Notes: a model not told the origin generated them from the letters alone. DNA of 64,000 nucleotides from Cephalotrichum gorgonifer (GCA_900312665.1 ONZQ02000010.1:1324278-1388277), one strand, 5' to 3'; positions 10,399 to 23,734 are shown, counted from the stretch's first letter. Numbers and translations: made by a program.

Positions 10399-12969
10399 TT
10401 AATCGACAGGGACGAGCTCCCCCCCCTCAAGCCTAACCCGTATCTTCCTCGACCTCGCCTTCAGCTCTTCGATAGGCTGGATTCCCTCTCCCATCAGCGC
10501 GCGGCACTCCGGGTTAAGTGCCGACAGGACCGGTAACGACGAATCTTTGAGGTCGGGCGGCAGAGAGCGGGACTCATCGCCCGGTTTGGTTCCAACGGTA
10601 CCATCGTATGTTCTGACGGCGGTGATCGCGATGAGAATTGCCGTGAGGACTAGCTCCGCGGCGAGGAATGTGAGAAGGCCCCAGGTGACGTGGACGTAGG
10701 GTATCTCCCGCCAGGCCAGACCCGCGACACCGACCACGTCTTGCGTATACCTCTGCGGCATCCCGACACGCATCCTAAATTCCACAAAACACGTTGTTAG
10801 CAGGATGAACTATTAACTTCCCCACTGTTAACGGGGATTTAACACGCCAGCCCTCCCTGCGCCAAGTGGAGCCTTACATTGTCGATAGGGAAGTGGCAAT
10901 GTTGAGGTAGATGTTCATGATCCTGGTCTGGCGGAGAGAGTTCTCCGCCGTGGGACTGTCCAGGCGGTAAAGCACATCTGAGAAGAGGGTTAACGAGAAA
11001 GACGAAGCGCCGTATCCGAAGGCTCGGGCGTTCGGGAACAGCTCGAGGTCGTACGCGACCGAGGCAGAGCTCGCCAGGTATAATTTCATGGCAGATGCCA
11101 TCCTCTCCATGGAGTGGTAGTCGGCGCTAAACTCCTCCTGCTCCCGAACTGAAATACCACTCCCTTTCTCCTCCCTAGCACCATCTTTTCCGGGAGCCTG
11201 GAGGTGGAGAACCTCCTGCTGCCGAGATGGTTTGGGCTCGCACCTAGTGTTCTGGTCGTGGACAAGAGAGGTACAGTTGACATCCAGGAAAGGAATCTCA
11301 GTCGTCGCCGCTTGATCCTCGATACGCTTGGCGAGCTGACCGACGAGCTGATTCTTCTCCACCCCGTTGACTATGCTCGTCTCGTACGTTTGCACGCAGA
11401 GGTAGAACAAAACCTCCAGCGCCTCGTGCCTGAACGAGCTGATGCTGGATAGCACTCTTTCTCGCTGGCCGGGTACGTTGCCTTCGCCCCCCGTTTCGTT
11501 GGCAGCCAGCGGGATGGTATATATGTTAACAAACGAGGCAATCCGTGCACCCAACGCGTCCACATCAATCTCGTCCTCGGCGGAGAAACCAAACGTGTCG
11601 CCTCCGTTCAAGATGTCCACTAGGGCGGCCATGGGCCCCTGGTGCGTCAGGTCGAAGCCGCCTGGCAAGGAGGCTGTATAGACCTTTGCGCTAGGGATGA
11701 GGTAGGTGCCGGTTGGGTCACCGTCCAGGGGCATGCCGCCTCGTTCGCCGTTGTCGGCAAACTCGGCAATGGCTAAGTGGGCGGTGATATTGGCGGTCTT
11801 CATGCATACCCCTAGCGTGTGGTAGGACCCGAAGGTGCAGTTGCCGGTGGAGCAGGAGGCACCGCTCAGGGGCTCCTGAGGTAGCGTGAAGTTAGTTGCG
11901 TCGGTGAGAGGTCCGAGGAGGAGGGCGTTGCGCGTGCCGTCGGCTATGGCGTCACGAGGGGTTCTGATGCTCCGGATCGACAGCGCGTTTACCTGCACTG
12001 ACGGGTCCACCACACTGCGAACGGGGTAGGTGATGACCAGTTGCGTGATGGGCGAGGTTAGGACGCCGAAAATGGTCAAGAGGGCGCCGAGGGCAACGGG
12101 ATGGTGGAAGACGCGGACCTTCCACAGCAGGACTATGGAACCCCACGGGCTGCGGCTCGCCTGGTCGATGAGGTGAAAGTCGTGAAGGGGGCGTTCCTTT
12201 CGGAACCAAGTCCATTGCGCCTGGCTGATTGCCACGGAAACTGGGAACATGAAAGCAGCTCTAGCGAAGGTGGATATCACAGCCACGAACGTGTTGAGGG
12301 TAATATTGAATGGCCAATCTGGTAGGCTCTGCTTGTCGAACTGGTTGAGTACGACAATGATTACTGGAAATAGGAAGAAGCCAAGTATCGTCTTAGCTTT
12401 CCCATCGTCAACTGTGGCGGAAGATATCGGAAAATGGACTTACGGATGAGCGCACATAGCCCGAGCAGTATGCTCAACGCCTCTGGCCACCATATCTTCC
12501 ATATCGGCGCAAATACCCTTGAATGCGTACGTGGTGTGGAAAGAGCCCGATATGATGCAGTGCGCTGCCAGATTCTACCTGTAAATGCCCGGAACTTTGC
12601 GAAAGGAGTAACTTTGGGGGGGTATAGTGGCGGTATATCCTCGACCTGAGTTGCGGTGGCCGAATCTTGAGACAACGGGATGAGCGGTACCCCCTCGACG
12701 GACAAATTAAGGGGCCCAGGACGATGGTACGGATCATTGGATCCGTCGCTCGGCCGAGTGGGGGCTGGAAGGGGAGGTGACAGGCAGTTGTGCGCTTTGT
12801 AGTCTTGGGGGGTCCTCGGAGGGGCGGCCGGTGTCGCCTCCCCATCGTAATCCAACGAGGAAGCGCGGGGGTGCTGTCGCTCGACCCCCAACGGCTTTCT
12901 TTTCAGCTGTCGATCCCCTTGCCCAGGGACGGAAGATGTATGGAATCCTCCATGGCCCTCCTCGGCCAT
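10399..12969 (-). CDS. DUF3176-domain membrane protein
   Basis: Exons complement(10399..10774, 10878..12363, 12444..12969), 795 aa; introns of 103 and 80 bp with donors GTAAGG and GTAAGT, phases consistent. The ATG at 12969 (MAEEGHGGF) precedes a ~170-residue Pro-rich cytosolic region. Transmembrane segments follow: WPEALSILLGLCALILIIVVL, then TFVAVISTFARAAFMF, and ALGALLTIFGVLTSPI. The signature after the first is LPDWPFNITLNTF, diagnostic of DUF3176. A large Cys-containing extracellular domain comes next (SCSTGNCTFGSYHTLGVCM). A final TM (WGLLTFLAAELVLTAILIAI) precedes a short cytosolic tail. DUF3176 proteins are common plasma-membrane proteins of filamentous fungi with no established function. 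Confidence 0.88.
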
Positions 12970-13713
12970 GGTGGTAGGCAGGAGTGGTTTGTGAAGGATG
13001 ACTCGCGGGAGACGCAAACTGACTAAATGATGGCCTCGGGAGTTTGTTTCTCTAATCATTGGGCTGGGTTGGGAAAAGGGCACATTGAGGATGAGGCTGA
13101 TGACTACCTCCAATCATAATTTTACTGCGCCACCCGACAATAACACATAATAATACACATTATGGTCTTGGCTGATCCACTATTCGCATCCTTCACAAGC
13201 GACCCTGGCTGGGCAAATGCAGGGGTCAACCATCTTCCGGCCTCATTCGTCGCTGGGGCCCGGCACCCTAACATGTTTCCTTACAATTGGAGACAAATAG
13301 CAAGCCCTATTTTACAGGGATACACGTAGCTAGAGCTCCACAGCGCAGCGCCACACAGGTAGCACACGCCTATTCACAAGTTGCTCGGAATGGATACAGT
13401 TAATGCCCTGGCAACCTGACCACCTATGTGAAAGTAGTGAAAGTACGGAATGCTCCGAACGAGTCTGGCTCTTGAGCAAGTGGGGTGATGCAACAGCAAC
13501 CTGAGAAGCTGAGATGATGGAGTGCGCGAGTAGCGCAGAGGATACTGGAATTCAGGGTATTCGAGGAGAGTGATGTAGTGTTGGAACTTTATTATGATAC
13601 CTGTGCGTATGAGCTAAGAGGGAGGAAAAGAAAAAGCAACAGGGGGGATATCTTCTATTTGTGACATAGCCACCTCAAATAGTGTATTTCCAATCCCTGC
13701 GTATCGCGGAAGC
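12970..13713. other. Intergenic
   Basis: 744 bp upstream of the DUF3176 gene and downstream of the F-box gene. It must contain the DUF3176 promoter. No gene or repeat supported. Confidence 0.55.
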
Positions 13714-15570
13714 TTAGGCTTCAGCCCGTGTGTTCGTTCCCTCCTCCACCTCGCTCAGTTTCAACATTTCGTCCCCTGACTCCCTAAAGTCAAAAACAAT
13801 ACAGTCGGCCCCTATATGATCCCACAAAACCGTAAAGTTCTCGTCGTGAAAGAACCCTAGGTCGAGAGTCGGATCCATCCGCTCTCGATTCCAGAGTTTG
13901 TTCCCTTGTTTCAACGGATACAGGCCCTCGCTCTTCCCGGACAACCTGCGCGTTCTCTGCCTACCACCCCAGCTAATATCGCGTGATACGATTGTGGGCG
14001 ACGGCGACAAATGGCTTCCACGATAAACACGCAGAAATTGCCCGTCCCTCAGCATGCATGCCCTTGGAACCCACTCGTCCTCTGGAGTCCCATCTAGATC
14101 CTGGCCATCATCAATATACACGCTCTGGGCCCCAAACTGCCTCTTGATCGTACAGAAGTTGACCGAGACCTGAAAGTGTCTCACCCAGCTGTCCAGGGGA
14201 TCTCCCCCGTCAAGGTCGTGGGCCTTGAAGGCGAAACGGAACACCTCGTACACGCCCTCGTCGCCGCCGCAAACACCGGCCCACACATCCTGCTCATCCT
14301 CCATCTCGCCGAGAACAGGCCCCGACGTCGCTCTCTGCCTCGCCCCCGCCATTTCCCGCTCGGCCAAGTCGTGGCGCTTACCAAATACCCTGACCATTTC
14401 CCGACGCATAGTCTCCTCGATATCACACGCATACGTCGCCAGGTGCTCGGCGCCACTAAACTCCCGCACGAGGAAGTGCGAGTAGGGGCCCTCCACCTTG
14501 GGACCTGGAATCAAACCCTTCATCACGATGAATACCCCATCGCGGTCCTGGATGTTAGGCAGGAAGTTGGTGCGGTCATGATCCCGGATGCGTTCTGCAC
14601 CACCGTGGATGAAGCCATACCCCGGGCTACCCATCGACAGCGAGCTGTAGCGGTCGATAATGTGGTCGAGCGATAGATTAGCTCCGTCGTGTGAGAACAC
14701 GTGGACGCTTGACGGGCTCGTGGTGATGAAGACCTTCTTGGCCCAAGTGCGAATGCTCAGCCACTGAGACAGCTCGCACTCTTCGGACTCGGGCTCCTCG
14801 AATACGTACTTGACCCCGATATTGGTACCTAGGTGGTAGATGAATCTGAAACAAGTAGTGTCAGTGGATCATATCCTTCGTTGGGGAGAGAGAATGCACA
14901 TGTCTAGGAAAATGTCGGATATATCAACTAACATCGGGTATCCTTTCTCATCATGTTGCACCTGCGTTGCAAGAAGGGACTCACCCACAGCGCATGCATA
15001 CGGTTTGGTGGGGCCGGGGACCACAAAGTCCCAGGCCGAGACCTCTATAGCTTTCCGCTTCCGGGTGTACAAATTGTCGATGAAGATTACGTCCCCTTCG
15101 CCATCATTCCACACGATATTCCCGCCACCATAGGTCATGTTATTGGCGAATTCCCCCCATTGCTCCGGGCAGGAACCATCCGGATGAAGGCCAGGGTCTG
15201 GCTCGAAATGACACGGAAGCCCTGCCTCATAGTCCAGCCACGAAATGTCCAGGCAGGTATGCTTCCCGTGGCGCCGACGGAAGAACTTGCGACAGCCCTT
15301 CTGGAACGTAGAAAATGTGTGCGGCCCGAGCTGCGTGGGGAAAAACTTGCGGCACAGCGCAGCAGCCACGGTGGGCTGGGTCCAAAGGGCGTGCCATCCC
15401 CGAGACACCTGGACGCAAGCAGTGAAGTTTTCGAGGACCAAGTCGGAGTCGGCGATCTTAAGTAAGAGCTCAAGGGGGAGGTGGTCGAGCCCTACTGGCT
15501 CCTCGCGCTTTGAGCTGTGGTCTGGGGGACTGCCCATTGCTCTGTTGCAAGTACCAGTCCAGATGGACAT
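13714..15570 (-). CDS. F-box domain protein
   Basis: Exons complement(13714..14845, 14933..15570), 589 aa. The 87-bp intron (donor GTTAGT, acceptor TTTCAG) is a multiple of three, but its reading frame contains a stop, so splicing is needed. The frame extends upstream only to a TTG, so the first ATG (15570, MSIWTG) is used; 15537 is an alternative. Residues ~27-66 are an F-box: LDHLPLELLLKIADSDLVLE, then VSRGWHALW. The rest (HGKHTCLDISWLDYEAGLP, NNMTYGGGN) matches a family of fungal F-box proteins with an unclassified, perhaps beta-propeller-like, substrate region. Expected role: substrate adaptor of an SCF ubiquitin ligase. The target is unknown. Confidence 0.82.
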
Positions 15571-16950
15571 GATAGGTTTTCGAAGACCTGTGTTCTGGGG
15601 GTATGAATACAATATATATAATGTTGCATGTGGTATGGATGAGAGCAGGGGGAAGTGACAAACAGAGAGATCCTGTCAGATTACATGGAGGGCTATTTTA
15701 GGGTTAAAATCTCTGGGTAGCATGTTACTCACATTTTGCCCTCGTGGTATTATAGTCTAACCGATATAGGGCGTGGCGGGATGTGTTAGCCCGTCCCCCT
15801 TGCAAGCTGACCTTTTTGACCCATCACTCGCGATCAAGGTCTCTCGATCGATGATGTCACAGGTAAGAATACAGGGGTAATACAACTTAGTGGCCGGCCC
15901 CACTGCTTAAGATCTGGGTTCGATCAACCGGAAAATATCAGAGTAACCCTGTACAAGGATAATTTCTCATAATAATTCACGTTCACTTAGTAGAAATCTT
16001 GATTTCATTACACAATATCTAGATAGACACTGGGCTTGTCCGATGCCTTTTTACAGGTGTGCATCTTTGAGAGAGGAAGTATATAATTTGTTGTAATGGA
16101 ATCTCCCGTGTATTTTTATGTTAATGGTTATGTATCAACCCAGTTAGGGTGAGGGGAAGAAGCCTTGGCAGATCAACAAAGGACCTTTTGCTAATCACCA
16201 TGGTTATATAGTCCGTCGCCAGTCATGCTATCTAGATTCAAAGTGGACATGTTTGATATGGTTAGTTGTTCCACGCAGCTAGCTGATGGTTTGGAATAGC
16301 TTGAATTCCCCTCGCTTACAAGGTTGAAATAATGTGATTCCCTTACCTCTGAAATTGTGATTAACTCTTACCACCAAAGCACCACAAACATGGCTACGCC
16401 AAACACTACTTCCCAGGTACCCCTAAATAACGAGGATCATTCGTGAATCGCCACCCAGAAGGTACTCACCAACCAATTGACTATCCCCCTACAGGACCAA
16501 ATGGCTAGGTTTAACACCGTTCCTAAACCCAACTAGAAATTCCACACATCTGGTGCTGCAATGCCATCTGCTACATTCCCACTCGCGCCGGTAATCTTGA
16601 TGAAGAAGACTTACTCCTAGAACTTAGAGCTCTTACACACCGCCCAAACTATGTCTGGTAGCAGGGTGATTACTTGGAGTGCCCCGCAGGAACTCCCAAC
16701 CACCGTATGCCCCGCAAGACGTCACAATTCCCCACAAACCTTTTGTGGGGTGAAGTGTGTACTTGTCCAGGCCCCGCAAGCCCATTCCGATGTGTCGGTG
16801 GCGGAAGCGGAACTGGATGTTGGCAGTGCCAAGCATGTGTCAATCCAGGCATTATATGCTGTACCCTCTGGCCGATGATCGCCCTTCGCGTAACCTCACC
16901 TCTTCTATTGAGCAGTACGAAGATTCGAGACATAGCTCAGGTTGATCAAA
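15571..16950. other. Long intergenic, divergent promoters
   Basis: 1.38 kb between the F-box gene (minus) and the dioxygenase (plus). It is AT-rich at 15950-16360. A short ATG frame at 16390 (MATPNTTSQ) is followed by a possible donor but yields no credible protein. No repeats or RNA genes recognised. Confidence 0.55.
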
Positions 16951-18155
16951 ATGACTACCAATCTTACGACAGTAAGTATACAATTCTGTTCAACTGCGCG
17001 TGCATCAAGTACTCAGACATTTGTCAAGGATTCGAAGCACGCCCCCGCGTTCAACGCCGGGGCTTCTATTCCCGACACCGAAGCCAATGGTCCCAATGGA
17101 TTGAGCATTTCTGCGTGGCAGCAGGCTCGTGGCGTTAATACGTCTAAGCAAATCCGCTTGGCGCGACTAGTGCACATGCGGTATCAGCACCCCGACCTGG
17201 ACACCATCACAACATTCCTCCAGGACTTTGGTATGCATGTCGTCCGTAGGACGGATGACCGCGTATGGTACTGTGGATACGGAGTCGACCAGTACGTGTA
17301 CTATGCACAGAAAGGCCCCAAGAAGTTCCTCGGGGGAACATTCGAGGTCGAGACGCGCGAGGACCTGCTCAAGGCTGCCAAGCTGGACGGTGCCAGCGAG
17401 GTGATCTCCTTGGAGGATGCCCCGGGTGGCGGCTCTCTAGTCACCGTGTATGATATGGAAGGACAGCCGATCAACTTTATTCATGGTCAGGAGGCTTCAG
17501 AGGCTGGAGACATGCCTGAGAAGCTCATTGTCAACTACGAGACTGATAAACCGCGGAAGTCAAAATTTCAGCGATTCGACGAAGGGCCAGCTGCGGTGCA
17601 CAAGGTTTGAAGCATTTTTTTCTTCCCTTGTCCCAATTTCCAGGCCCCCTACTGACGAGGATGATTGCGCAGCTTGGGCACTACGGTCTTTGCGTGACGA
17701 ATTTTGAATCGCAGCTTGACTGGTATACCAGGCACTTCAACTTCGTACCCAGTGACCTCCTCTACGTTGAGGGCGAAGGCGGCACCCGGAAAGATGTCGC
17801 TGTGTTCGCGCGCATTGACAGGGGCGACGAGTACGTCGACCACCACACCATCTTCCTCAGCTCGAACGCGACGACGCACATCCATCACTGCTCGTTCGAG
17901 GTCCACGACTTCGATACCCAGCAGCTTGGGCACCAGTGGCTAGCGAAGAAAGGGTACAAGAGTGTCTGGGGCGTGGGGCGTCACATCTTGGGGAGCCAGA
18001 TCTTCGATTACTGGTGGGACACCACGGGGAATATGATAGAGCACTACGCGGACGGCGACCAAGTCAACCAGAGTTGTCCTGTCGGCCATCTGCCTGCTGG
18101 GAACGAGAGTCTGGCTGTATGGGGTCCTGAGGTGCCAGCGACGTTTCTGAACTGA
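16951..18155 (+). CDS. Two-domain extradiol-type (VOC/glyoxalase fold) dioxygenase
   Basis: Exons 16951..16971, 17017..17604, 17673..18155, 363 aa. The second intron is 68 bp with a CTGAC branch site. The first (GTAAGT...CAG) is only 45 bp, in frame and stop-free, so it could be retained. Two VOC modules: ~53-190 (ARLVHMRYQHPDL, WYCGYGVDQYVYYAQKGPK) and ~203-340 (LGHYGLCVTNFESQLDWYTRH). Likely metal ligands of the second module are His206 (GHYG), His274 or 275 (IHHCSFEV) and Glu326 (MIEHYADG), the 2-His-1-carboxylate set of type I extradiol dioxygenases. Expected reaction: Fe(II)-dependent meta ring cleavage of a catechol-like compound. It begins a cluster with an aromatic FAD hydroxylase, MFS transporter, DUF1772 protein and regulator. 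The substrate cannot be read from sequence. Confidence 0.85.
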
Positions 18156-18544
18156 TGTCAGCCTCTCGGTCTGGGAGTGGGAGTTCCTAGTTCGTACATT
18201 GAATACTCATCGTATTTAATTTCAGTCATTCTACGTTTTGTATACTCTTTTTGATCACAACCACCAAACCTGAACTTCTCTACTTGCCCTTGGAACGGCG
18301 AAGCGATCCGGACCTTGTGATGATAATCTATCAATCCAGTGTGAGATGTTTATTGGAGTTTTGTAATTTACCGGCGGGTCATTCCCCATCAAAGTATGTA
18401 GAGCTTTGCAACATGAGCTAAAAAGGATGGAGACATTACACAAACATCTTACTGGAACATATACACACACTTGCATTGGGAATTGGGGGGAAAGTTGTGA
18501 TGAAAAATACATAAAGTGCTATCAATGCTCTCCATCCGGCTAAA
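18156..18544. other. Intergenic, convergent 3' ends
   Basis: 389 bp between the dioxygenase and the FAD monooxygenase, tail to tail. AT-rich 3' flanks; nothing else seen. Confidence 0.6.
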
Positions 18545-20598
18545 TTACAAACTCCCCGTCGTAATGAGATCGCGAAGCGTCCTGGCAGCGTATTCCAGCT
18601 CAGATCTCTTGTCGCATACTGCAAAGATAAACCTGTCCGGCCGCAAGATGACATATTTGTTCAGCCCGACTTCCTTAGACATGCGGTGCGGATCGTAGCC
18701 GATCGGCTCTGGTCGTCCTGCGCACATAGATGGTTCGGCGGCGAACTCGTCAGCCGTGGAGAACCGGTAGAGTTTCCGCCCGGCCGAGTCGAGGACGAGA
18801 GGATCGGTCGTGTTAACGAAGATGGTCGCCTCGTCCTCCTTCAGACAACCGCCGGAAATGTCTCCAAGACGTCGCAGCTTGAGGTCAACTTGGCTAGCAG
18901 TCTCCGCAGATGACAGGATGACGGCAACTTGGAAGAGCCCAGTCTTTGCTGGAGCGAATATTAGGTCGTCGGTGAAAGAGACCTTTTCCTCTTTAGCTTC
19001 GCTGCTCATAGCAGTGGCGTAGACTTGGGGCAAATTTCTGCCGCCTCCTAGGCTTGGTAAGAAGGCCATACCCCTGTCGTCTTCCCAGCGATACTTCGTC
19101 ATCCCGTCCCTGCGGTTTCCCAGCTGCAGCCAGTGCCGCCAGCTTGGGACGAGCTGGAGGAACCAGAGGTACCAGTTGCGAACGAAGATCTTCACACTGT
19201 TCGACTCTGTAACGAAATCTCCGTTCTCGACGGTCGACTGGAGTGACTTGTCCAGTTGCTGTTTTCGTTCCGCGTACCATCCCTCGAACAGTTTCTCGTA
19301 ATCCACTTTCTCAACGCCAGGGGTAGAGTTGCCGGTCGCTATGCGGAGTCGCCACACGAGGGAAATGGCATCGCGGAAGGCCGATGCGATGCCCTGGCCG
19401 CCAAACGGCGGGAAGACGTGCGCGGCGTCGCCGCAAAGCAGCACTCGACCGAGAGCCCACTTGTTACAGCTTCTTGCCGAGAATCGGAAGGGCCGACAGC
19501 GGAGAACCTCAATGCAATCCCGAGGGAATGTGACATTTTTCACGGATAGCCCATACCGGTGGCCGGGGTGCGTAATGTACGGATATACCACATTGACGAT
19601 CTGAGCTGGGCTAGCCATCTCGGTCGAGTCTTCCCCTTCCTGGACGACGAACTCGAAGCGCCAGAGCCTGTCCCTCTCCAGGCCGAAGCGGCCGCAGACC
19701 GCGGGGCGGCGGTAGTTGCACAAGAACCGGAAGTCTTTGGGGAAGAAGGTGTCGTAGACTTGCTGAGGCGTGAAGCCCTTTTCCCAGAGGGGGAACTCGG
19801 GATGCGTCTCGGGCGTCGGGAGGGAGATCTTCCAGTTGAGAGCCACCCATTCCTTGTCGTAATATGAAGTACCTGATCGGTCTAGGGTGATACCTCGGGG
19901 CTCTAGGTACTGCTTCCGCGTAAACCCCGTTTTCCCATCGGCGCCTACGAGAAATCTCCCCCGGACCATGTGCGTGGTGTTGGGTGGATCGGCGTAGCTG
20001 ACGTACACCCATTCGTCGTCTTCTCGAACAGACGTGACGCGCGATCCGAGTCGGATGTCAGCCACACCAAGGGTCTTTATGCGTTCCCGTAGGCTGGACT
20101 CAATGCACGGCTGTTTGTGACACAGGAATCCGGGATGCCCCGTACCGCCTTCAGTCTATTTATCCCTCGTCAGAATGAACTAGTAGTGAATTGGGGAGAC
20201 AATTGATGCGCAGCAGGACAAATGAGTGTGAATCAGCTGTGCATACCGTATTGTAATCCATCGCCATGAAAGGTTTCCGGCTTAGGTCGCGGTGTGTTCC
20301 CCCAACGAAAGTAAACTTTCCCATGCCTGGAGGCGACGTTTTTTGGTCAGCCGTATAGTGTCTAATGGCAGGAAGGGGAGAACGAACACTGTCCGATTTC
20401 CGTGAAGATCTTGTCGTATATGCCGCACGCCTGGAGATAACGGATGCCGTCCTCGTCGAGGGCGATCCCCCGAGGATCTGAGTTGACCTCCAGGTCTCGT
20501 TCGAGGACGACATGGGGAATAGAGTACTGGCTCAAAAGAGTCGATACCATGGCGCCGGTAGGCCCGCACCCGGCCACGATGATTTCAGTCGTATCCAT
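18545..20598 (-). CDS. FAD-dependent aromatic hydroxylase (MhpA/PheA/TfdB type)
   Basis: Exons complement(18545..20155, 20247..20326, 20388..20598), 633 aa, phases consistent. The first donor is a weak GTTCGT, chosen because it restores the family sequence FTEIG-x-C-MGKF. The dinucleotide-binding motif VAGCGPTGAM lies at residues ~8-17. Further marks are the GADGKTGFTRK region, and GDAAHVFPPFGGQGIASAF, the FAD ribityl-binding GD motif of class A flavoprotein monooxygenases. The last ~170 residues resemble the thioredoxin-like C-terminal domain of phenol hydroxylases. Expected reaction: NAD(P)H-dependent ring hydroxylation giving a catechol or hydroquinone, which would feed the neighbouring ring-cleavage dioxygenase. 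This pairing is like bacterial MhpA-MhpB by function, although MhpB itself is a different fold. Confidence 0.88.
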
Positions 20599-21674
20599 GA
20601 CTTGTGTCTTTGTCTGCACGAGCTGCGTGCCCTGGTGCCGGTGTAGGCCAATACTCGTAGGCCCCAGGTTTTAAGTCTCCCCAAACTATCACTACCCGAA
20701 GCAACTACCCGAAGTGTTCAAGTACCGCCCCACGACCCCACAAACGCCCCCTTTTCCTGGCCCTCGGGCGGTGGCGGGGCAGATGGAGCCGGCGGGACGA
20801 CAAAAAAAAGTTTTGCGGGGATCTCTCCAGGGATTCCGGGGTTGCGGCGCTAATTATGCGCCATCTGAATGGACAAGGACATGCCTCGACGACCAACGCA
20901 AAAGGAAATTTAAAATAAGAAAAAGCACCTTCTTATTACCAATCCACCACACAGCCAATATTCCAGCCTGGACCCATGCCAGTTAATCTGTGTCCAAGCT
21001 GTAGAGAGTGGCCAGGTTCACTTAGAGCAGCTCGTCCACTGGAGAGGTGACAGAACATGCTCCCACTGTCGGTCGTGTGGGTTGCGATCGCCTGCCTTGG
21101 CTGTCTTTTGGCGTGTGTGGCTACTAGCTTACACAAAGCTGTTATCTCCGGTGGCCCGTGAGCAGTACTCTTATACCAGGTGTATTCGGGAGTTAGGAAG
21201 CAGTGAATCAAGAAACAAACGACATGAATCCTCAGTGGGTTCGGTGTAACCAAAACCCCAGTATTAAGGAGTTGTTACCGCTTTCCGATTCTCCCTGCCG
21301 CAAGGCCCACATCCCACAGCTCATGGGAAGACGGACACTAGGACCACAAACTACATTCCTAGTATGGGGCGGAACCACAGGAAGCGAGGGTCGCCAAGAT
21401 TCAAAGTCACATTGTTGACCCATGACGTCGTCTTCTTGTGGGGGGGCTGCATGTTAGTCCCCGCATTTTCCGGGGTAAGCGGCGGGGCGTGTGGGGATAC
21501 CCCGTGGGGAAATAGGGATGGGGTTGTTTCGGTGCCGGCAGAGCGGCGGAGTGCAAGATTAACATAAGGTCTATGACCCCACCTCTCTACGATCGCCATC
21601 TTAGGATCTCGGTCAACGGAGGAGTAACACTCCTTCGAATGCTTCAGACCATACACCCTCACCGACATTTGAAC
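20599..21674. promoter_or_regulatory. Divergent promoter region of the cluster
   Basis: 1.08 kb between the FAD monooxygenase (minus) and the MFS transporter (plus), the likely shared control region. No gene supported. Pathway-regulator binding sites cannot be assigned by eye. Confidence 0.5.
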
Positions 21675-22105
21675 ATGGCGCCTTTGGAGAACCGTAATAT
21701 TCCCGAGGCCACGACCGCCCATATCGAGGCCGAGGCTCATGTTGACCTCGTGCCTGGTACGGAGGTCATGGTCGAGGTAGATGGATTGCACCGCGGCTCG
21801 CTGGAGCAGGCCTCACAGGTTCTAGTCCCCCAGCCTACCGACGATCCGCATGACCCTCTTGTCAGTCTCTCTTGCTCCGCAGGGTCTTTCCATCGAGGCT
21901 GCAAGCTAGACGTTGCTGACCTTTCGAGGCCCAGAATTGGAACAAGACGTGGAAAAGTCTCGTCATTATCAACCAGGGCATCTTTGTCATCATCAGCGTC
22001 ATTCCCACCTTGTCCATTGCACCGCTGACCCCGGTATTTATGGCCGAATGGCAAGCCTCTCTGACGAACGTCGCCTTACTCGTGAGTATCTCCCATTTAT
22101 TTAAT

Positions 22106-22137
<32 letters not shown>

Positions 22138-23734
22138 GTTGTCAATAATTGCGACCTTGGACGATCCCTACCTATGTTCTTACAGTAATGCTAACTTCCC
22201 TTCCTCAAGACTGGTGTGACGGTAATGCTACTTGGATACTGCAACTTGATCATCGTACCCTGCTGTGAGATCTTCGGGCGCCGCATTACCCTCATCGTGT
22301 GCGCTCTGCTGAACCTAGCGTCCTGTATCTGGATGGCTACCGCCAAATCCTACGGCTCATTCCTCGCAGCCCGAATCCTCGCGGGGACTGGTTCTTCCGC
22401 CAATGAGAGTGTCATGAACATTGTCGTCACGGATATGTTCTTCCTGCACGAGCGAGGGAAATACGTCGGCTCATACTTGTGAGTATCCCTCTCTAGCCCT
22501 GCACCTTCTTCTCTGTATAATATCGCCGTACTCACACCCCCAATCACAGCTGGTGCTACTTCCTTGGCCTCTTCCTCGGCCCCGTCATCTCCGGCGCTGT
22601 TACCGAGGCCACCTCGTTTCGAATATTCTTCTGGATCTGCACCGCGGCGCAGGCAATCAACATCATCGGGCTTGGAGTCCTATTCCCGGAGACCCGTCGT
22701 CTGCCGACAGTAACTCCAGAGTCGGCCGCCTCGGAGTCCTCAGAGGAATCCAAGGGCGGAGACACAAAGCTCGAGATGGGCGCAACTCACGTCGAGTCCC
22801 GGTCACCGGTTCCAACCCCCGGCTTTGTACCGGAGGTGCAGGGCAAGGGGAGGCCAAGTCGGGCTCAGTTTAATATCTTCCAGCAGATCGACCGGAAAGC
22901 CACGCGTTCAATCGTCAGCCACCTCTTTGCACCCATCCATATCTTCTTCTTCCCCATCGTTTTCTGGGCGTCCATGGCCACAGGTTCCGCGGCCAATGCA
23001 TTGCTGGCAGTCAACATACTACAGTCGCCAGCCCTCGCCTCGTCGCCGTACAACTTTTCGCCCTCGCAGGTAGGGTACGCCAATTTCGCCCTCGTGGTGG
23101 GTGGGATCGTGGGCCTCGCTATTGCCGGGCCCTGGTCCGACTACATTTCGCAAAAGGCTACGCGGAAAAATAAGGGTATCCGAGAGCCGGAGATGCGTCT
23201 AGTTGCGCTGGTTCCATTCGCGATTGCGGCCATCATCGGGCTTGTGGTGAGTAACATACTGTTTTGGAATCCGGTGATCCTGGCCCCTGAGTTAACATTG
23301 GCCGGCCTAAAGGTATTTGGTGTTGGTATCCAGGAGCAGTGGGCCTGGCAGGCCGTCATCATCGTCGGCTTCGGTTTCGTAGGTCTCCAGGTTGTCGCTA
23401 TTCCAACTATTGCCATTACCTACGCCATCGATTGCTACAAGCCCATTTCCGGGGAGATCATGACTATCGCCACGATCTGCAAAAATACATTTGGGGTAAG
23501 AAGGGCCACCCCCTTTTAGAAACTGACTCCTGAACAGCCATAGACTGACTTGTCCCTTAGTTTGGCATGACATATTATATCAACAATTGGGCGGTTAAGG
23601 ATGGCTACGTTCCACCCGTTATGTTGTTGATGGCCATGACTGCCGGGATCACCTTGCTAGGCGTGGTTCTCCTGACGTTCTACGGAAAGAGTTGTCGACG
23701 TCTAACCCGTAATTCGAAAGTCCATAACTTTTAA
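21675..23734 (+). CDS. MFS transporter
   Basis: Exons 21675..21860, 21935..22081, 22210..22478, 22550..23495, 23561..23734, 573 aa, all phases agree. A polar N-terminus ends in DPHDPLNWNKTWKS, the fungal MFS signature before TM1 (SLVIINQGIFVIISVIPTL). The TM4 region has LLGYCNLIIVPCCEIFGRR. A central loop rich in Ser/Glu precedes the second half, which includes PIHIFFFPIVFWASMA and YANFALVVGGIVGLAIAGP. The end is KNTFGFGMTYYINNW and a basic tail. Intron 2 contains an A tract of about 26 nt (22114-22139). It is a plasma-membrane transporter of the drug:H+/polyol-like fungal group; in this cluster it probably moves the aromatic substrate or product. Confidence 0.87.

Noticed and set aside
16390..16560. 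Short ATG frame upstream of the dioxygenase
   Set aside because: Even with a plausible splice it gives about 22 residues and a stop; no evidence of a gene.
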